NCBI GenBank assembly: GCA_024699645.1
Contig: JAILPE010000059.1
Location: 1-57,321, forward strand
Length of the DNA: 57,321 nt
Direction: 5' to 3'
Source: Lachnospiraceae bacterium
GTDB taxonomy: Bacteria > Bacillota > Clostridia > Lachnospirales > Lachnospiraceae
In this document: positions 27,509 through 37,725 of the stretch, piece by piece
How the letters are laid out: each line of letters begins with the position of its first letter
Numbering within the stretch: position 1 is the first letter of the stretch
Notes under the pieces: model-generated
Seen by the model: only the letters and a program-made list of their open reading frames with translations
Database searches by the model: none
Told to the model about the DNA's origin: nothing
Program-made: the position numbers and the translations under genes

Positions 27509-29523
27509 TCAACATCCTTGATACAGATACGATTAACAGAATAGCTGCGGGAGAAGTTATCGAAAGACCCTCTTCGGTTGTAAAAGAGCTTGTAGAAAAC
27601 GCGATCGACGCGAAATCAAGCACTGTAACGGTCGAAATAAAAAACGGAGGCTGTGATCTTATAAGGATCACGGATAACGGTTGCGGAATCGATAAAAATG
27701 AGGTGGATAAAGCATTTTTACCTCATGCTACAAGCAAGCTGAAAGATGCATCCGATCTTTTTACGATCAGTACTCTCGGTTTCAGAGGTGAAGCGCTTCC
27801 GAGTATAGCAAGCGTTTCGGATACCGAGATCATAACTAAACAAAGAGAAGCATTGCTCGGTGCGAGATATGAACCAGGAAAGTCCGAAGAGATATGTGAT
27901 GTCGGTGCTCCCGACGGAACCACCATAATCGTAAAAGATATTTTTGGTAAGATTCCGGCAAGAAGAAAATTTCTGAAATCGGCAAGTACGGAAGCAGCTT
28001 ATTGCAGCGATGTTATCGAAAAAACGGCCATTGCGAATCCGTCTGTCTCGTTCAGACTGATCAGTAACGGAAGATCGATATTTTTCTCAAACGGCAACGG
28101 AAGTATAAAAGATATCATTTATACGATGTACGGCCGTGAAATGAGTGACAGTCTTGTTCCTGTGGTTGAAATATCCGGCAGTCTGAAGATAGGTGGTTTT
28201 ATCGCTAAACCTATCGTTGCCCGGGCCAACAGATCTGACGAATTCTATTATGTCAACGGCAGATACATAAGGAATAAAACCATCACGAAAGCCATAGAAG
28301 ATGCTTATGCGCCTTTTTTGATGCAGCATAAATATCCATTTACTGTCCTTTTTATAGAAGTTGAAAAAGAGCTTGTTGATATAAACGTTCATCCTGCAAA
28401 ACTCGAAGTCAGATTTAAAGACTCAGTGGATGTGTATGATATAGTATTTCACGCTGTAAAAAGAACTCTTGAAGGTTTGGCGTCAGTTCCGAAGGCTCTT
28501 GACGAACCGACTTACAAGCCTTTTAAAAGTGCATATGCGGAAAATGACAAGCAGGGCTACGGTAACAGTACTAAAGCCGGTGACGGTATATTACCGGCCT
28601 ACGGTAACAGTGCTAAGGCAAGTGACGGTATATTACCGGACTACGGTAACAGTGCTTTGAATAATGATGATGTTTTGCCGGATTACTGCACAAGTTTTAC
28701 CGGAACTAAGGAATATAAGAGTTATGATGATAACATAAGCGTTAAGGACGAAGCAGAAAGCACGACCATGAATTCTTCAAAAGCGTTAACGCTTGAGGAG
28801 AAAGGATTCTTCAAAGAAAACAATCTGGCCGTTGGCTTTGACGAAGGAAATACCGTTTATAAAAATGCGCCTCAATTCACCCTTGATACAGAGACGGGTG
28901 AATACCGAGAAGAAACGAAAGAAGACTTCAAAAAGAACCTGAATTCTGATTATAAGATCATCGGACAGGTCTTCGGAACATATTGGCTTATTTCACACGG
29001 AGACGAAGCATTTTTTATCGATCAGCACGCAGCTCATGAAAAAATACTGTACGAAAGATTCATGGGTATGGCTATTGAAGAATTATGTACTCCTCAGGCA
29101 CTTATGCCGGGAGTCGTTGTTTCACTGAACGGAAAAGAAGTCGAATGTCTTGAAAATAACATGGAAAAATTTAAAGAGTTTGGATTTGAGATTGAGAACT
29201 ACGGCGGTCGGGAATATCTTCTTACGGCAGTTCCGATGCAGGATCATGGCATAGATCCCAAAAATCTTTTCCTTGAGCTTTTAAACGATATGCTTGACAA
29301 GACATTCGAAAAAGAAAAAACGCTGTCTCTTCGCGAAAAACTCGCTACACGGGCATGCAAAGCAGCGATCAAAGGAAATTCCGAGATTTCATACGATGAA
29401 GCCAAAGAGCTTATTGAGGAGCTTTTAAGAGCAAAGGATCCATTCAATTGTCCTCATGGGCGTCCGGTATTTATCAGCATTACAAAAGATGAAATGGAAA
29501 AAATGTTTAAGAGGATCGTTTAA
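27505..29523 (+). CDS. mutL: DNA mismatch repair protein MutL
   Basis: GHKL ATPase motifs VVKELVENAIDA, DNGCGI, TLGFRGEALPSIASV; C-terminal endonuclease motif DQHAAHEKILYE. Confidence 0.97.
   Translation: MINILDTDTINRIAAGEVIERPSSVVKELVENAIDAKSSTVTVEIKNGGCDLIRITDNGCGIDKNEVDKAFLPHATSKLKDASDLFTISTLGFRGEALPSIASVSDTEIITKQREALLGARYEPGKSEEICDVGAPDGTTIIVKDIFGKIPARRKFLKSASTEAAYCSDVIEKTAIANPSVSFRLISNGRSIFFSNGNGSIKDIIYTMYGREMSDSLVPVVEISGSLKIGGFIAKPIVARANRSDEFYYVNGRYIRNKTITKAIEDAYAPFLMQHKYPFTVLFIEVEKELVDINVHPAKLEVRFKDSVDVYDIVFHAVKRTLEGLASVPKALDEPTYKPFKSAYAENDKQGYGNSTKAGDGILPAYGNSAKASDGILPDYGNSALNNDDVLPDYCTSFTGTKEYKSYDDNISVKDEAESTTMNSSKALTLEEKGFFKENNLAVGFDEGNTVYKNAPQFTLDTETGEYREETKEDFKKNLNSDYKIIGQVFGTYWLISHGDEAFFIDQHAAHEKILYERFMGMAIEELCTPQALMPGVVVSLNGKEVECLENNMEKFKEFGFEIENYGGREYLLTAVPMQDHGIDPKNLFLELLNDMLDKTFEKEKTLSLREKLATRACKAAIKGNSEISYDEAKELIEELLRAKDPFNCPHGRPVFISITKDEMEKMFKRIV
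28558..28683 (+). repeat. Three tandem 42-bp in-frame repeats in the mutL linker
   Basis: Units begin TACGGTAACAGT at 28558, 28600 and 28642; encode YGNS(T/A)KA.DGILP(A/D). Confidence 0.9.
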
Positions 29524-30470
29524 TGGGTGATAAAATAAAGCTAATGGTGATCGCAGGTCCGACAGCGGTCGGAAAGACCTCTTTATCGGTTAGAATAGCT
29601 CAGAAGCTAAACGGGGAGATCATATCGGCAGACTCAATGCAAGTTTACAGAGGCATGGATATCGGGACCGCAAAGATTACAAAAGACGAGATGGGCGGTA
29701 TAAGACATCATCTGATCGATATATGTGATCCGGAAGAAGATTTTAGTGTTATAAAATTCCTTGAGCTTGCCAGGAATGCTGTCTATGACATCGCTTCAAG
29801 AGGCAAGATACCGATCATTGTAGGTGGTACAGGTTTTTATATTCAGGCCCTTCTGTACGATATAGATTTTACGGAATATGATGATGAGATCGCATCCAAA
29901 GTAAGAGATGATGTATTGAACCGTTTTGGCTCGGACGCTTCGGACATGCACGAGTATTTAAAAAGTATTGACCCCGAATCGGCACGTGATATTCACATGA
30001 ACAACAGAAAAAAAGTCCTTCACGCTATAGAATATTTTGAGATTACGGGAAAGAAGATATCTGATCACAACAAAGAAGAAAGAGAAAAAAAGTCTCCTTA
30101 TGACTTTAAATACTTTGTTATAACGGATGACAGGGAAAAAATTTATAAAAATATTGATATAAGAGTGGATAAAATGATAGAATCGGGACTTGTTGATGAG
30201 GTCAGATCACTTCGCCGCCGTGGTTTGACTCAAAATAACATTTCTATGCTCGGCCTCTCTTATAAAGAAATTGATGATCATTTAAATGATAAAATAACTC
30301 TTGATGAAGCGATAAGACTGATCAAAAGAGATACAAGGCATTTTGCAAGAAAACAGCTGACATGGTGGAAAAGAGAAAAAGATATAATTTATGTAGATAA
30401 ACGCAATTATGAAGATATCGATTCTTTAATATCTTATATGTGTTTTGTTTTTTCACCGAATATAGTATAA
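29523..30470 (+). CDS. miaA: tRNA dimethylallyltransferase
   Basis: VIAGPTAVGKTSLSVRIAQKLNGEIISADSMQVYRGMDIGTAK. Confidence 0.97.
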   Translation: MGDKIKLMVIAGPTAVGKTSLSVRIAQKLNGEIISADSMQVYRGMDIGTAKITKDEMGGIRHHLIDICDPEEDFSVIKFLELARNAVYDIASRGKIPIIVGGTGFYIQALLYDIDFTEYDDEIASKVRDDVLNRFGSDASDMHEYLKSIDPESARDIHMNNRKKVLHAIEYFEITGKKISDHNKEEREKKSPYDFKYFVITDDREKIYKNIDIRVDKMIESGLVDEVRSLRRRGLTQNNISMLGLSYKEIDDHLNDKITLDEAIRLIKRDTRHFARKQLTWWKREKDIIYVDKRNYEDIDSLISYMCFVFSPNIV

Positions 30471-30510
30471 TATTTTAAGTTGTTTTCGAAACAAAACATT
30501 TGGAGGAGAT

Positions 30511-31542
30511 ATGTCAAAGACTTACGGAATCGATCTTGGAACGCGTGTTCTTAAGATATATAAGAAAAATGAGGGTGTTATATACGATGCCAAAAACATT
30601 ATAGCCGTAGCCGACGGAAACAGGATCATAGCCGTCGGAGACGAAGCTTTTGAAATGTTCGGAAAGGCACCGTCAAACATAGAAGTTACTTATCCCGTCA
30701 AATTTGGCGTGATAGCCGACATAAAACATATGCAGGCTATGCTCAACATAGTATTTGAAGAATTGTCCGCTACACACGGTAAACTTAACGGTAGTGATTT
30801 TATCGTTACGGCACCGACCGATATTACCGAGGTTGAAAAGAAGGCTTTCATCGATCTTGTTGCAAGCACCAATATCAAACCCCGAAAAGTTAAAATCGTG
30901 GAGCGCCCGATCGCCGATGCACTCGGAGTTGGGTTGAACGTCACGGATGCCAGTGGTGTAATGGTTGTTGATATCGGCGCTGACACTACGGAAATTTCAG
31001 TTTTGTCTCTCGGCGGTATCGTACTCAGTCGTTTGATCCCGATAGGCGGTAATAAATTTGACGAAGACATTATTTCGTCGGTAAAGAAAAAGTATAATCT
31101 CATTATCGGTAATAAGACTGCCGAAATAATCAAGATCAATCTTGCTACGGCCGTCAGTCCGGAAGATGATGAAATAAAAGCCATTAAAGTCTACGGACGA
31201 GATGTTGTGAGCGGTTTACCGGTTGAAAAGGAGATCGACAGCGCATTCGTATACACAGCGATAAGAGAGCATCTTCAAAATATCGTAGACAGCGTGAGAA
31301 TGATACTTGAGCATACGCCGCCTGAGATCGCTTCGGATATCATTGATTCAGGAATTTACGTAACGGGTGGTTCTGCAAGCATTGCAAATCTCTCAACATT
31401 ACTTAGTAACGAAACAGAGCTTTCGGTAAACATCTGTAAAGATCCGGCCAATTCCGTTGCTCTGGGTATCGGCAGAATAATCGAAAGTCCTGAGCTTGAC
31501 AGTCTGTCGTATGTATTAAAACAAATGAATTATAAGGATTGA
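30511..31542 (+). CDS. mreB: MreB-family rod-shape actin homologue (divergent)
   Basis: YGIDLGTRVLKIY phosphate-1-like motif, VDIGADTTEISVLSLGGIV, immediately upstream of mreC. Confidence 0.88.
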   Translation: MSKTYGIDLGTRVLKIYKKNEGVIYDAKNIIAVADGNRIIAVGDEAFEMFGKAPSNIEVTYPVKFGVIADIKHMQAMLNIVFEELSATHGKLNGSDFIVTAPTDITEVEKKAFIDLVASTNIKPRKVKIVERPIADALGVGLNVTDASGVMVVDIGADTTEISVLSLGGIVLSRLIPIGGNKFDEDIISSVKKKYNLIIGNKTAEIIKINLATAVSPEDDEIKAIKVYGRDVVSGLPVEKEIDSAFVYTAIREHLQNIVDSVRMILEHTPPEIASDIIDSGIYVTGGSASIANLSTLLSNETELSVNICKDPANSVALGIGRIIESPELDSLSYVLKQMNYKD

Positions 31543-31544
31543 TC

Positions 31545-32441
31545 ATGAAGCCTAAGATCAAGAATAAAGTAAAAAAGAAGATCGTAATAAACCCCAAGAT
31601 CGTATTTTGGGGTCTTACGGTCTTTTGTATAATTCTCATTGTGGTGTCGTACCGTTTTTCCGATATTTTTTCGCCTGTAAAAAACGTGATCGGCTCTGTT
31701 GTTGCGCCGATGCAAAAAGGTATAAACAACTTTGGCGATTTTATCGAAGATAAAGTCGATCATTTTTCGGATATGGATGATCTTCTTGAAGAAAACAAAG
31801 CGCTTAAAGCTCAAATAGACGATCTTAAAAACACCAATCAGATCCTAAACCAGGAAAAATATGAGCTTTCGTACTACAGGGAACTGTATGAACTTGACGG
31901 TTTGTACGATCAGTACAAAAAAGTTGCTGCAAAAGTAATCAGTAAAGACCCGAACAGCTACAGCGGAGAGTTTATAATTGACAAAGGTGAAAAAGACGGG
32001 ATTTTGACCGATATGAACGTTCTTGCGGGTAACGGTCTTGTCGGAATAGTTACTCAGACCGGCAGCAATTGGGCACGTGTTCGTACTATAATCGATGACT
32101 CGAGTAAAGTTAGCGGAATGTTCCTTAAAACTTCCGATACATGTATCGTTTCAGGCGATCTTGAGCTTATCGACAAAGGTTACATAAACGTTTCGCAGAT
32201 CAGCTTAAATGCCCAGATCTATGATAATTATGAGGTCGTTACATCATATATAAGCGATAAATATCTGCCCGGTATTCTTATCGGATATGTCAGCGATATC
32301 GGTGTGGATCCGACCAAATTGACGCAACAGTGTCGATTGACACCTGTAGTTGATTTTGAGCACATAGACGCAGTACTTATCATTACTCAGTTGAGAGAAG
32401 AATATGACGGTATAAGTGAGGTCTTCAAAAGTGATAATTAG
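31545..32441 (+). CDS. mreC: Rod shape-determining protein MreC
   Basis: Single TM, coiled coil (DDLLEENKALKAQIDDLKN), VISKDPNSYSGEFIIDKGEKDGI. Confidence 0.93.
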   Translation: MKPKIKNKVKKKIVINPKIVFWGLTVFCIILIVVSYRFSDIFSPVKNVIGSVVAPMQKGINNFGDFIEDKVDHFSDMDDLLEENKALKAQIDDLKNTNQILNQEKYELSYYRELYELDGLYDQYKKVAAKVISKDPNSYSGEFIIDKGEKDGILTDMNVLAGNGLVGIVTQTGSNWARVRTIIDDSSKVSGMFLKTSDTCIVSGDLELIDKGYINVSQISLNAQIYDNYEVVTSYISDKYLPGILIGYVSDIGVDPTKLTQQCRLTPVVDFEHIDAVLIITQLREEYDGISEVFKSDN

Positions 32442-32937
32442 AGCCATAGTTCTTATATTGGGATCTTTTATCCTTTATGTCCTGCAAACAGGGCTTTTTT
32501 CGTCGTTCTCACTTGCGGGAGTCGTACCCGATCTTTTAATGATCTTAGTTGTGTCCATCGGATTTATGAGAGGAAGAACGAAGGCTATGCTGGCCGGACT
32601 TCTTTGCGGATTTTATATTGATTGTTGTTACAGTTCGGTTGTGGGAATATTTCCGTTGTTCTATATAATAATCGGTAATCTTGCCGGATTCTCGCATAAG
32701 ATATATGACGACGACGATCATATGACACCGCTTATGCTTACCGCTGTCGGTGAATTGCTTTATAATCTTATGTATTTTGTTGTATTTTATCTATTACAGG
32801 GAAAGATAAATCTTTCGTTTTACATATATAGGATCACGATCCCAAGAATCGTATATACGGTACTTGTAAGCATCATCCTTTACAGGATACTTAAAATCGC
32901 AAACCTGTATCTGCTCAGATTTGACAAGGATGAATGA
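32416..32937 (+). CDS. mreD: Rod shape-determining protein MreD
   Basis: Hydrophobic protein downstream of mreC; GLFSSFSLAGVVPDLLMILVVSIGFMRGR; alternative GTG start at 32431. Confidence 0.88.
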   Translation: MRSSKVIIRAIVLILGSFILYVLQTGLFSSFSLAGVVPDLLMILVVSIGFMRGRTKAMLAGLLCGFYIDCCYSSVVGIFPLFYIIIGNLAGFSHKIYDDDDHMTPLMLTAVGELLYNLMYFVVFYLLQGKINLSFYIYRITIPRIVYTVLVSIILYRILKIANLYLLRFDKDE

Positions 32938-33008
32938 TATTTTATTGAAGCGTGACCTGAATCGATTATCGTTTAAGAACGAAAAAGAATTACCTAACGG
33001 AGATCATA

Positions 33009-35882
33009 ATGCTTGATATTATTCTTGAAAAATTAAAGAAAATATTCAGCTCAAGGCTTATATATCTTACTTTGTTGACCTTGATCTTATTTATCGTGCT
33101 TATAATCAGAGTATATAATCTTCAGGTCTATGATTCGGATTCAGATACAGATGCTTCTGGAAGTGTTATTACATCAAGTGCATACAAAACAAGTCAGTAC
33201 AGATTTACCGACAGTACAAGAGGCCGTATATTTGACAAAAACGGAAATATCCTTGCCGATAATGCCGAAAGCTATAATATTGTCATGGGAAACAGTGCGT
33301 TGTTGACGAATAATCAGGAAAAAAACGATATGATCTATAAGCTTATCAAGATCCTTGAGAAGAACAACAAAACACTTGAGCTTGATTTTGCAATAGAGTA
33401 TCAAAACGATGAGTTTATTTTCAATCTAAAAGATATGGCTTTGCTCCGTTTTAAGAAAAACGCATACGGATTAAAAAGTGTATCGGATCTTACGGAGGAA
33501 CAGATCACTGCAACCGCCCGTGACGTTTATGACTTCCTCAAAAACGGCGATAAAGCAAGCAGAATGTTCGGTATAAGCGACGATTATTCTATTGAGGATA
33601 CGCTTAAGATCATGTCTGTTCGTTATGCGCTTTTTACTCTTAATCCCCAATATGCACAATTTACCATCTGTACAAATGTCGATCAAAAAACGATCGCTGC
33701 CATAGAGGAAAATTCGGCTTTACTTCTCGGAGTTGAGATCAAACAGGTTTCAACCAGAAAATATTACGATACCCTTTATTTTTCACATATCATCGGATAT
33801 ACGGGGAATGTCAGCGAAGACGAAATGGATGACCTGAATGATATGGAAGAGCTTGAGGAGCCTGTTTACAATACTTCCGACCAGATCGGAAAAACAGGTA
33901 TTGAAAAAGAACTCGACAGATTACTGCGAGGTCAAAAAGGAAAAGTTAATCTTTCATTGTCCGGCAGTGGAAAGGTTGTGTCTACGGAGACGATAAGTAA
34001 TCCCGTTGCCGGATCCGATATTTACCTTACGCTCGACAGAGAGCTTCAGATAGCTCTTTATCACATACTTGAGAATAACATTGCGGCAATTCTGAGATCG
34101 AAGATAGTTAATTCGTTCAGTTACGGAGGAAAAGGAAAGTCTGCATCACAGATAACCATACCCATTTACGAAGTTTATAATGCATTCTTTGATAATTCGG
34201 TGATCGACTTTAAGCATTTTACGAGCGAAGATGCGACCGCTCTCGAAAAGAAGGTTTATGGACTATATTTGAACAAAAAATCGACTGTATTCAATCTTAT
34301 AAGAAAGATTCTCAATTATAACAATCCGATCAAAAACTCTGAGCTCGGTGATGAATCTATGGAATATATATCATTTATCTATTCGCTGCTCAAAAATAAC
34401 GGTATTTTAAGAAAAGATCTTATATATGAGAAGGATACTACGTACGTAAAATATTTAGATAACAAGATTTCACTCTGTGAGTTTTTGAAATATGCCATTG
34501 ATAGTCAATGGATAGATCTTTCTACGATCAATGTCGGTGACGATTATAACACCAACGAGGAAACATATGATAAGATCCTTGATAAGATATTTGTCAGCTT
34601 GAATCACAATGAAGATTTCGACAAAATTTTGTACAGAATGCTGGTGTTCAATCTCAACCTCACAGGAAGAGATGTTTGTCTTTTACTGTACGATCAGGGA
34701 ATCATCGAATATAATGCCAACGATTACAATAAACTTTCAAGCGGAAGCATTTCGGCATACAATTTCATATTGAACAAACTTGAAACGCTTGAGATAACTC
34801 CCGGTATGCTTGCTCTTGAGCCTTGTTCAGGTTCAATCGTGATCACCGATGTAAAAACAGGAGATACCATCGCCGAAGTAACATATCCGAGCTACGACAA
34901 CAACAGACTGGCCAACAAGATCGATTGGGATTATTATCAAAAGCTGATAAGCAATAAAGCAACACCTCTTCTTAACAGACCTGCGATGCAGGTTACCGCT
35001 ACCGGTTCGACATTCAAACCGCTTATGGCGCTTGCCGGAATCGGTGAAGGTATCATAACGACAGAAACAAAGATAACCGACAAAGGTATATTTGAGCTTG
35101 TAGATCCTTCTCCAAAATGCTGGAAATACCCGGGTAACCACGGATCTATCAATGTTACACAGGCAATACAGCATTCATGCAACTATTTCTTCTACGAAGT
35201 GGGTTACGAAATGTCGCTTGATCAGTCCGGTTTATACAGTGATTCACTGGGAATATCAAAGATCCAGAAGTATGCGTCGTTATTCGGACTTGCTAACAAA
35301 TCGGGTATAGAAGTACCGGAGTCTTTACCCGCAATATCAAGTACCGATGCCGTAAGAACATCTATCGGTTATTACCACGCATTTGCACCGATACAGATAT
35401 CAAGATATGTAACTGCCATAGCAAATAAAGGAACAGTATTTAACCTTACATTGGTCGACAAAATAGAAGATAAGAGCAAAAATTCAATTGAAGATAATCA
35501 TGCGGAAGTGTATAATCAGATTGATATTTTCTCTCAATCAGAGTGGAATGCAGTGCAAAAAGGCATGTATAACGTTGTTAACACATCGGCGAACAGTTTG
35601 AACGATCTTTACGGTGATCTCGGATTTGAAGTTGCCGGTAAAACAGGAACCGCTCAGGTAAGTTTAACCCATCCGAGTCACGCTTTGTTCATTTCATTTG
35701 CTCCGTATAACGATCCCGAGATCAGTGTTACCGTTGTTATTCCGAACGGATATGCATCCGCCAACGCGGCAAAGCTTGCCCGGGAAGTATACGGCCTGTA
35801 TTTCAATGACGAGAACAAAGAGGCTCTTCTGAGCGGTGATCTTACTACAACAAGTGTCACAAACATTGTCGTTTCAGACTGA
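33009..35882 (+). CDS. mrdA: Penicillin-binding protein 2 (MrdA-type transpeptidase)
   Basis: N-terminal TM, TRGRIFDKNGNILADN, catalytic GSTFKPLMAL, GKTGTAQV near the C-terminus; between mreD and min/rodA. Confidence 0.93.
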   Translation: MLDIILEKLKKIFSSRLIYLTLLTLILFIVLIIRVYNLQVYDSDSDTDASGSVITSSAYKTSQYRFTDSTRGRIFDKNGNILADNAESYNIVMGNSALLTNNQEKNDMIYKLIKILEKNNKTLELDFAIEYQNDEFIFNLKDMALLRFKKNAYGLKSVSDLTEEQITATARDVYDFLKNGDKASRMFGISDDYSIEDTLKIMSVRYALFTLNPQYAQFTICTNVDQKTIAAIEENSALLLGVEIKQVSTRKYYDTLYFSHIIGYTGNVSEDEMDDLNDMEELEEPVYNTSDQIGKTGIEKELDRLLRGQKGKVNLSLSGSGKVVSTETISNPVAGSDIYLTLDRELQIALYHILENNIAAILRSKIVNSFSYGGKGKSASQITIPIYEVYNAFFDNSVIDFKHFTSEDATALEKKVYGLYLNKKSTVFNLIRKILNYNNPIKNSELGDESMEYISFIYSLLKNNGILRKDLIYEKDTTYVKYLDNKISLCEFLKYAIDSQWIDLSTINVGDDYNTNEETYDKILDKIFVSLNHNEDFDKILYRMLVFNLNLTGRDVCLLLYDQGIIEYNANDYNKLSSGSISAYNFILNKLETLEITPGMLALEPCSGSIVITDVKTGDTIAEVTYPSYDNNRLANKIDWDYYQKLISNKATPLLNRPAMQVTATGSTFKPLMALAGIGEGIITTETKITDKGIFELVDPSPKCWKYPGNHGSINVTQAIQHSCNYFFYEVGYEMSLDQSGLYSDSLGISKIQKYASLFGLANKSGIEVPESLPAISSTDAVRTSIGYYHAFAPIQISRYVTAIANKGTVFNLTLVDKIEDKSKNSIEDNHAEVYNQIDIFSQSEWNAVQKGMYNVVNTSANSLNDLYGDLGFEVAGKTGTAQVSLTHPSHALFISFAPYNDPEISVTVVIPNGYASANAAKLAREVYGLYFNDENKEALLSGDLTTTSVTNIVVSD

Positions 35883-35902
35883 CAGAAAGGAGAGTAAAGG
35901 AT

Positions 35903-36568
35903 TTGAATCCTGTCATGATAAAAGGAAGTGCCAACGGAATAACGGTTGTTCTTGATCCCGAGAAATCTTTTGAAGAATTAAAGGATGCCGTAGCCGCTAA
36001 GTTTAAAGCATCCGCTTCATTTCTCGGTACAGCTAAAATGGCCGTAACATTCGAAGGTGTCGATCTTAGCGAAGAACAGAAAAATCAACTTCTAAAAGTA
36101 ATTGGTAACAGTTGTCAGCTCGACGTTACAGCATATTTCGAATCAAGACAAGATATGGATAAAGCGGGAGAGATTAAATACACAAGAGAATTGATGAAAG
36201 ATCCGTACCTCGCGCGTTTCTATAAAGGTAATCTCAGATCCGGCCAATCGCTTGATACGGAAAACAGCATAATAATTCTCGGAGACATCAATCCCGGTGC
36301 GTCTGTTGTATCAAACGGCAATATCATTGTTCTCGGAGCGATAAAGGGAGCTGCATTTGCCGGAGCCATGGGTAACAAAAATGCTTTTATCTTTGCTCTT
36401 GAGATGAATCCGATGCAGGTCAGGATTGCCGATACGATCGCAAGAGCTCCGGATAAGCCTGATAAATCACAGGAGGCTTCAATGCCAAGGATTGCATTCC
36501 TTGAAGACGATACGATCTATATTGAACCCGCCGGTAAAAATATAATCAATGAGATAAAACTTATGTAA
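35903..36568 (+). CDS. minC: Septum site-determining protein MinC
   Basis: C-terminal beta-helix RSGQSLDTENSIIILGDINPGASVVSNGNIIVLGAIKGAAFAG; TTG start. Confidence 0.93.
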   Translation: MNPVMIKGSANGITVVLDPEKSFEELKDAVAAKFKASASFLGTAKMAVTFEGVDLSEEQKNQLLKVIGNSCQLDVTAYFESRQDMDKAGEIKYTRELMKDPYLARFYKGNLRSGQSLDTENSIIILGDINPGASVVSNGNIIVLGAIKGAAFAGAMGNKNAFIFALEMNPMQVRIADTIARAPDKPDKSQEASMPRIAFLEDDTIYIEPAGKNIINEIKLM

Positions 36569-36626
36569 TTTTAATATTTCAAGAATTTGAGATGCTTGCA
36601 GAGCATCCGCACAGGAGGAAAACATT

Positions 36627-37412
36627 ATGGGAGAAGTAATCGTTGTTACATCCGGAAAAGGAGGGGTTGGCAAAACCACCACGACTGCCAACGTCGGAAC
36701 CGGACTTGCCAAACTCGACAAGAAAGTTGTTTTGATCGATACAGATATCGGATTACGTAATCTTGATGTCGTTATGGGTCTCGAAAACAGGATCGTTTAT
36801 AACCTTGTCGATGTTATCGAAGGCAATTGCAGGATCAAACAGGCACTTATCAAAGATAAGAGGTACAACAATCTTTATCTTTTGCCCTCAGCTCAAACAA
36901 GAGACAAGACCGCTGTTACTCCCGAGGAGATGAGACAGCTGTGTGAACAATTAAAAGATGAGTTTGACTTTGTTATAATGGATTGTCCCGCCGGTATTGA
37001 ACAAGGCTTCAGAAACGCCATAGCGGGTGCAGACAGAGCTCTTGTTGTTACAACCCCCGAAGTATCGGCTGTCAGGGACGCAGACAGAATAGTAGGTCTT
37101 CTCGAAGCAAACGAGATGAAAAAAACACAGCTTATCGTAAACAGATTAAGAATGGATATGGTTGCACGCGGAGATATGATGTCAAGCCAGGATGTTGTCG
37201 ATATCCTTGCGATCGATCTTATCGGTATAGTTCCCGATGATGAAAACATCGTTATTTCAACAAACAACGGAGAACCTCTTGTAGGTAACGATTCTCTTGC
37301 CGGACAGGCTTATATGAACATTTGTAAGAGACTTGCGGGTGAAGAAGTTCCGTTCCTTGATCTGAATGCAAAAAGAGGATTCTTCGGAAGACTATTCGGA
37401 AAGAAAAAATAA
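36627..37412 (+). CDS. minD: Septum site-determining ATPase MinD
   Basis: VVTSGKGGVGKTTTTANVGTGLA; amphipathic C-terminus GFFGRLFGKKK. Confidence 0.98.
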   Translation: MGEVIVVTSGKGGVGKTTTTANVGTGLAKLDKKVVLIDTDIGLRNLDVVMGLENRIVYNLVDVIEGNCRIKQALIKDKRYNNLYLLPSAQTRDKTAVTPEEMRQLCEQLKDEFDFVIMDCPAGIEQGFRNAIAGADRALVVTTPEVSAVRDADRIVGLLEANEMKKTQLIVNRLRMDMVARGDMMSSQDVVDILAIDLIGIVPDDENIVISTNNGEPLVGNDSLAGQAYMNICKRLAGEEVPFLDLNAKRGFFGRLFGKKK

Positions 37413-37449
37413 TTGTTTTGAGATCATTCTTAAAGAGAGGGGTTAAATT

Positions 37450-37725
37450 ATGTCATTTTTAGATATATTCAAAAAGAAAACCGTATCTTCCAGTAATATT
37501 GCAAAAGGCAGACTTCAACTTGCTCTTGCTTCTGACAGGGCCGGTTGTTCTCCCGAGATCATGGAAAAGATAAAAAACGATATTATAAATGTCATCTCAA
37601 AATATATTGAGATAGACGTTGCGGGACTTGATATCAAAATTCAACAAACCGAGGGTGAAAACGGCGAAGGACTTGTTCCTGTATTGTTTGCCAATATTCC
37701 CGTCAAGGAGATCAGAAGAGGTTGA
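37450..37725 (+). CDS. minE: Cell division topological specificity factor MinE
   Basis: SSNIAKGRLQLALASDRAGCSPEIMEKIKNDIINVISKYIEID. Confidence 0.95.
   Translation: MSFLDIFKKKTVSSSNIAKGRLQLALASDRAGCSPEIMEKIKNDIINVISKYIEIDVAGLDIKIQQTEGENGEGLVPVLFANIPVKEIRRG

Noticed and set aside
28558-28683. CRISPR array
   Set aside because: The repeats are contiguous in-frame coding units in mutL, with no spacers or cas genes. The 46-bp repeats at 52996-53130 also lack spacers.
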